Shown: one piece after another, positions 4,696 to 7,699 of the stretch
Position numbering within the stretch: position 1 is the first letter of the stretch
How the letters are laid out: every line of letters begins with the position of its first letter
Source: Piscirickettsiaceae bacterium
GTDB taxonomy: Bacteria; Pseudomonadota; Gammaproteobacteria; Thiomicrospirales; Thiomicrospiraceae
Reading direction: 5' to 3'
Length of the DNA stretch: 7,699 nt
Assembly: GCA_027019045.1 (NCBI GenBank)
Contig: JALUXI010000231.1
Location: forward strand, 1-7,699
Position numbers and translations under genes: made by a program
The notes under the pieces: model-generated
What the model was told of the DNA's origin: nothing
What the model saw: only the letters and a program-made list of their open reading frames with translations
Database searches by the model: none

Positions 4696-6393
4696 GTGGA
4701 ATTAACTGGTGCCCAGATTCTCATTAAGTATCTTGAGGACGAGGGCGTAGAGCATATTTGGGGGTATCCTGGTGGGGCAGTCTTGCCTATCTATGATGCC
4801 TTAGATACTGACGCAAAAGATTTGAAACATATTCTTGTCCGTCATGAGCAGGCCGCTGTGCATGCAGCGGACGGCTACGCTCGCTCTACAGGTAAACCAG
4901 GAGTGGTGCTTGTCACTTCAGGCCCTGGTGCGACCAATGCGGTCACTGGGATTGCCACCGCCTATATGGATTCGATTCCAATGGTGGTGATCACAGGTCA
5001 GGTGCCTTTGCCGCTTATCGGATTAGATGCGTTCCAAGAGATCGATACCGTAGGCATTACAAGACCCATCGTAAAACACAACTTCTTGGTCAAGGATGTA
5101 AATGATTTAGCAGAGACGCTCAAAAAAGCGTTCTATATTGCCACCACGGGCAGACCCGGTCCAGTGGTCATTGACATTCCGAAAGATATCCAAATCGCCA
5201 CAAGCAACTATGAATATCCACAAGAAGTGAATTTACGCTCCTATCAGCCTGTGACAAAAGGGCATAGTGGACAGATTAAAAAAGCGGTCGCTTTGATGCA
5301 AACTGCCAAGCGCCCCATTCTCTACACTGGGGGTGGGGTGGTGCTGGGTGATGCTTCAGAAGAGCTGGTGCAGTTGACCAAAAAACTAGGCTTCCCCATC
5401 ACCAATACCCTGATGGGGTTGGGGGCTTACCCTGCAACTGACAAGCAGTTTGTCGGCATGTTGGGAATGCATGGCACCTATGAGGCGAACCTTTCGATGC
5501 ATCATAGTGATTTGATTATTGCGATTGGCGCACGATTTGATGACCGTGTGACTGGGAACTTAGAGAAGTTCTGCCCTGATGCGAAAATCATTCATGTTGA
5601 TATTGATCCTGCATCTATCTCAAAAAATGTTCAAGTCGATGTACCGATTGTGGGGCCTGTGAAGCAGGTATTGACTGAGATGAATAAGCTGGTGGACGAA
5701 GGCTTTGAGATGGAAGATCCTGAAGCCTTACCTGCTTGGTGGGAGCAGATTGAAGCTTGGCGTGCGACCCAGTGTTTGAAATATGACACCAAAGGTAAAA
5801 AGATTAAGCCGCAAGCAGCGATTGAAGCACTGTACGAAGTTACTCAAGGTGACGCTTTTGTCGCCTCTGATGTGGGACAGCATCAGATGTATGCGGCTCA
5901 ATACTACAAGTTCGACAAGCCTCGTCGCTGGTTGAACTCAGGTGGGTTGGGTACCATGGGCTTTGGTCTGCCTGCTGCCATGGGTGCACAGATGGCGCAT
6001 CCTGATGCGACCGTTGCCTGTGTCACAGGGGAGGGTTCGATTCAGATGAATATTCAAGAACTCTCAACCTGTTTGCAATATGGGTTACCCGTCAAAGTGG
6101 TCTGTTTAAATAATGGTTTCTTAGGGATGGTGCGTCAGTGGCAGGAATTCTTCTATGATCGTCGCTACTCCATGTCCTATATGGACTCACTGCCTGATTT
6201 TGTTAAATTGGCAGAAGCCTATGGGCATATCGGTGTACGAATAGAGGATCCAGCCAAGCTTAAAGAGCAGATGGACGAAGCCTTCTCACATAAAGATCGC
6301 TTTGTGTTCATAGATATCATGACCGATCAGATGGAAAATGTGTATCCGATGATTCCAGCGGGTGCGGGTCTCAATGAAATGATTTTGGTGTAA
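4696..6393 (+). CDS. ilvI: Acetolactate synthase (acetohydroxyacid synthase) large, catalytic subunit
   Basis: The catalytic subunit joins pyruvate with a second pyruvate or with 2-oxobutyrate, using thiamine diphosphate, Mg2+ and FAD, to start valine/leucine and isoleucine synthesis. The 565 residues show the three-domain layout: N-terminal pyrimidine-binding domain with catalytic Glu51 in RHEQAAVHAADGYA, SGPGATNAVTGIA (75-87) and the Phe in DAFQEID (111-117); a central FAD-binding domain (about 190-330, with IGARFDDRVTG at 277-287); and a C-terminal diphosphate domain with SDVGQHQM (391-398), GLGTMGFGLPAA (417-428) and GEGS (445-448) followed by Asn472-Asn473. The usual GDGS is GEGS here, a conservative change at a Mg2+ ligand. 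The start is GTG 4696-4698, eight bases after GGAGG (4682-4686). First gene of the operon; ilvH follows after 3 bases. It could equally be named ilvB. Confidence 0.97.
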   Translation: MELTGAQILIKYLEDEGVEHIWGYPGGAVLPIYDALDTDAKDLKHILVRHEQAAVHAADGYARSTGKPGVVLVTSGPGATNAVTGIATAYMDSIPMVVITGQVPLPLIGLDAFQEIDTVGITRPIVKHNFLVKDVNDLAETLKKAFYIATTGRPGPVVIDIPKDIQIATSNYEYPQEVNLRSYQPVTKGHSGQIKKAVALMQTAKRPILYTGGGVVLGDASEELVQLTKKLGFPITNTLMGLGAYPATDKQFVGMLGMHGTYEANLSMHHSDLIIAIGARFDDRVTGNLEKFCPDAKIIHVDIDPASISKNVQVDVPIVGPVKQVLTEMNKLVDEGFEMEDPEALPAWWEQIEAWRATQCLKYDTKGKKIKPQAAIEALYEVTQGDAFVASDVGQHQMYAAQYYKFDKPRRWLNSGGLGTMGFGLPAAMGAQMAHPDATVACVTGEGSIQMNIQELSTCLQYGLPVKVVCLNNGFLGMVRQWQEFFYDRRYSMSYMDSLPDFVKLAEAYGHIGVRIEDPAKLKEQMDEAFSHKDRFVFIDIMTDQMENVYPMIPAGAGLNEMILV

Positions 6394-6396
6394 AAG

Positions 6397-6888
6397 ATGA
6401 AGCATGTAATTTCAATGTTAATGGAAAATGAGTCGGGTGCCCTCTCTCGAGTGGCAGGACTGTTTTCTGCCAGAGGATACAATATCCACGCCCTGACAGT
6501 GGCACCCACCGAAGACAACTCCATGTCTCGTCTGACGCTGGTCACTTCAGGTTCACATGAACAGATTGAACAGATTGTGAAACACCTGAATCGTTTAATT
6601 GATGTGATTAAGGTGCAAGATCTCTCTGAAGGGCGGCACATTGAGCGAGAGCTGATGCTGATTAAATTGGCAGCCACAGGGGCATATCGTGAAGAGTTTA
6701 AACGCTTGGTGGATATTTTCCGTGGCACCATTGTCGATGTCACCCCAACGCTGTACACCGTACAGATGGTCGGTGAGTCTTCTAAACTCGATGCCTTTAT
6801 CGATGCCATTGACCCAGCGCTAATTTTAGAAACCGTCCGCTCTGGCACCGTCGGTGTCCTGCGTGGCGATAAATGTTTAACTATTTGA
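6397..6888 (+). CDS. ilvH: Acetolactate synthase small, regulatory subunit
   Basis: The regulatory subunit activates the catalytic chain and makes it sensitive to feedback by valine. The 163-residue length equals E. coli IlvH. An N-terminal ACT domain (about 3-77) begins HVISMLMENESGALSRVAGL; Asn11, Gly14, Asn29 and Ala36 are all kept, and Gly14, Asn29 and Ala36 are positions where changes abolish valine inhibition in E. coli IlvH, so the enzyme is predicted to be valine sensitive. The C-terminal domain begins near ELMLIKLAATG (85-95) and includes FRGTIVDVTP (108-117). It starts 3 bases after the ilvI stop with no strong ribosome binding site, so translation is probably coupled to ilvI, which would help balance the subunits. 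The names ilvH and ilvN are both used for such genes. Confidence 0.96.
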   Translation: MKHVISMLMENESGALSRVAGLFSARGYNIHALTVAPTEDNSMSRLTLVTSGSHEQIEQIVKHLNRLIDVIKVQDLSEGRHIERELMLIKLAATGAYREEFKRLVDIFRGTIVDVTPTLYTVQMVGESSKLDAFIDAIDPALILETVRSGTVGVLRGDKCLTI

Positions 6889-6907
6889 TGATAACTAAGG
6901 AAAAAAA

Positions 6908-7699
6908 ATGAAAGTCTATTACGATAAAGATTGTGACCTATCGATTATTAAGGGTAAAAAAGTAGCCATTATCGGTTTTGGTTCACAAGGACACGCCCAT
7001 GCGGCCAACTTACAGGACTCTGGTGTAGATGTCACCGTTGGCTTGCGTCCAGGTTCAGCTTCAATCAAGAAGGCGGAAGGCTATGGCTTGAAAACAGCTG
7101 ATGTTGCGACTGCAGTAGCGGGTGCAGATGTGGTGATGATTTTGACTCCTGATGAGTTCCAGTCTGTTTTGTACAAAACTGAAATTGAACCTAACATTAA
7201 AGAAGGTGCAGCACTAGCGTTTGCTCACGGTTTTGCCATCATCTATAACCAAATCGTGCCTCGTAAAGATTTGGATGTCATCATGATTGCGCCAAAAGCC
7301 CCTGGCCACACGGTGCGCTCTGAATTTGTGCGTGGCGGTGGGATTCCTGATTTGATCGCTGTGGAGCAGGATGCTTCTGGTCAAGCGTTGGAAATTGCTA
7401 AGTCTTACGCTTCTGCTATCGGTGGTGGGCGTACAGGGATTATCGAGACAACTTTCCGTGAAGAGTGTGAAACCGATCTATTTGGTGAGCAGGCTGTCCT
7501 GTGCGGTGGTGCGGTTGAGTTGGTTAAAGCAGGTTTCGACACCCTAGTAGAAGCAGGTTATGCCCCAGAGATGGCTTACTTTGAGTGTCTGCATGAGTTG
7601 AAATTGATTGTTGACTTGATGTTTGAAGGTGGGATTTCAAACATGAACTACTCCATCTCAAACAATGCTGAGTATGGTGAGTATGTCACAGGGCCTAAG
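6908..7699 (+). CDS. ilvC: Ketol-acid reductoisomerase (class I), 3' end outside window
   Basis: The enzyme converts 2-acetolactate or 2-aceto-2-hydroxybutyrate to the dihydroxy acid by Mg2+-dependent alkyl migration and NADPH reduction, the step after IlvI/IlvH. The window holds 264 codons with no stop, about four fifths of the usual 338-residue class I protein. The Rossmann motif GFGSQGHAHA (23-32) and the cofactor loop GLRPGSASIKKAE (45-57) are present; Arg47 and the serines of this loop fit NADPH preference. Active-site residues occur at their normal class I positions: His107, Lys130, Asp190, Glu194, Glu226, Glu230 and Ser251. The ATG at 6908 follows TAAGGA (6896-6901) with a six-base spacer, 19 bases after the ilvH stop and with no terminator between, so it belongs to the same operon. 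The gene is cut by the window edge and shows no sign of being broken. Confidence 0.96.
   Translation, partial: MKVYYDKDCDLSIIKGKKVAIIGFGSQGHAHAANLQDSGVDVTVGLRPGSASIKKAEGYGLKTADVATAVAGADVVMILTPDEFQSVLYKTEIEPNIKEGAALAFAHGFAIIYNQIVPRKDLDVIMIAPKAPGHTVRSEFVRGGGIPDLIAVEQDASGQALEIAKSYASAIGGGRTGIIETTFREECETDLFGEQAVLCGGAVELVKAGFDTLVEAGYAPEMAYFECLHELKLIVDLMFEGGISNMNYSISNNAEYGEYVTGPK

Noticed and set aside
6327..6848. Minus-strand open frame of 173 codons opposite ilvH
   Set aside because: It lies entirely across the ilvI end and ilvH, both with complete family motifs; its composition (Ser/Thr/Arg rich) is typical of an antisense shadow.

Overview
The window looks like chromosomal DNA from a gammaproteobacterium of moderate GC content. 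The best matches by eye are to gammaproteobacterial proteins: an Orn, an RsgA (with the MSK-KLSK N-terminus) and IlvI/IlvH that align almost position for position with the E. coli proteins as I remember them. The pair of split YeeE/YedE-type sulfur transport proteins is common in sulfur-oxidising lineages, so a Thiomicrospira/Hydrogenovibrio-like organism is a reasonable guess. That placement is an inference and was not tested.

Layout. Bases 1-1019 (minus strand) hold two adjacent small membrane proteins of the YeeE/YedE family; the downstream one runs off the left edge. Bases 1020-1345 are a control region with overlapping, oppositely directed -10 elements, an inverted repeat, and a small forward gene for a two-helix membrane protein that meets the rsgA 3' end tail to tail. 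Bases 1333-3909 (minus strand) are a tight three-gene unit: an M48 STE24-type membrane metalloprotease, then a pterin-4a-carbinolamine dehydratase (phhB), then the ribosome-assembly GTPase rsgA. Junctions are an 8-base overlap and a 2-base gap. Divergently, orn (3986-4537, plus) encodes oligoribonuclease and ends in a terminator hairpin that starts at the base after its stop codon.

Bases 4538-4695 carry the control region of the branched-chain amino acid operon: a consensus TATAAT, then a second terminator-like hairpin inside the presumed 5' leader, then a strong ribosome binding site. The operon runs ilvI (acetolactate synthase large subunit), ilvH (regulatory small subunit) and ilvC (ketol-acid reductoisomerase, cut by the right edge with 264 codons present). 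These carry out the first two shared steps of valine, leucine and isoleucine synthesis.

Most of the window is conserved housekeeping DNA. I see no mobile element, CRISPR array, tRNA or rRNA, and nothing that amounts to a clearly new system. The parts most worth a second look are the ilvI leader hairpin, the 1020-1345 control region with its unrecognised small membrane protein, and the split sulfur-transporter pair.
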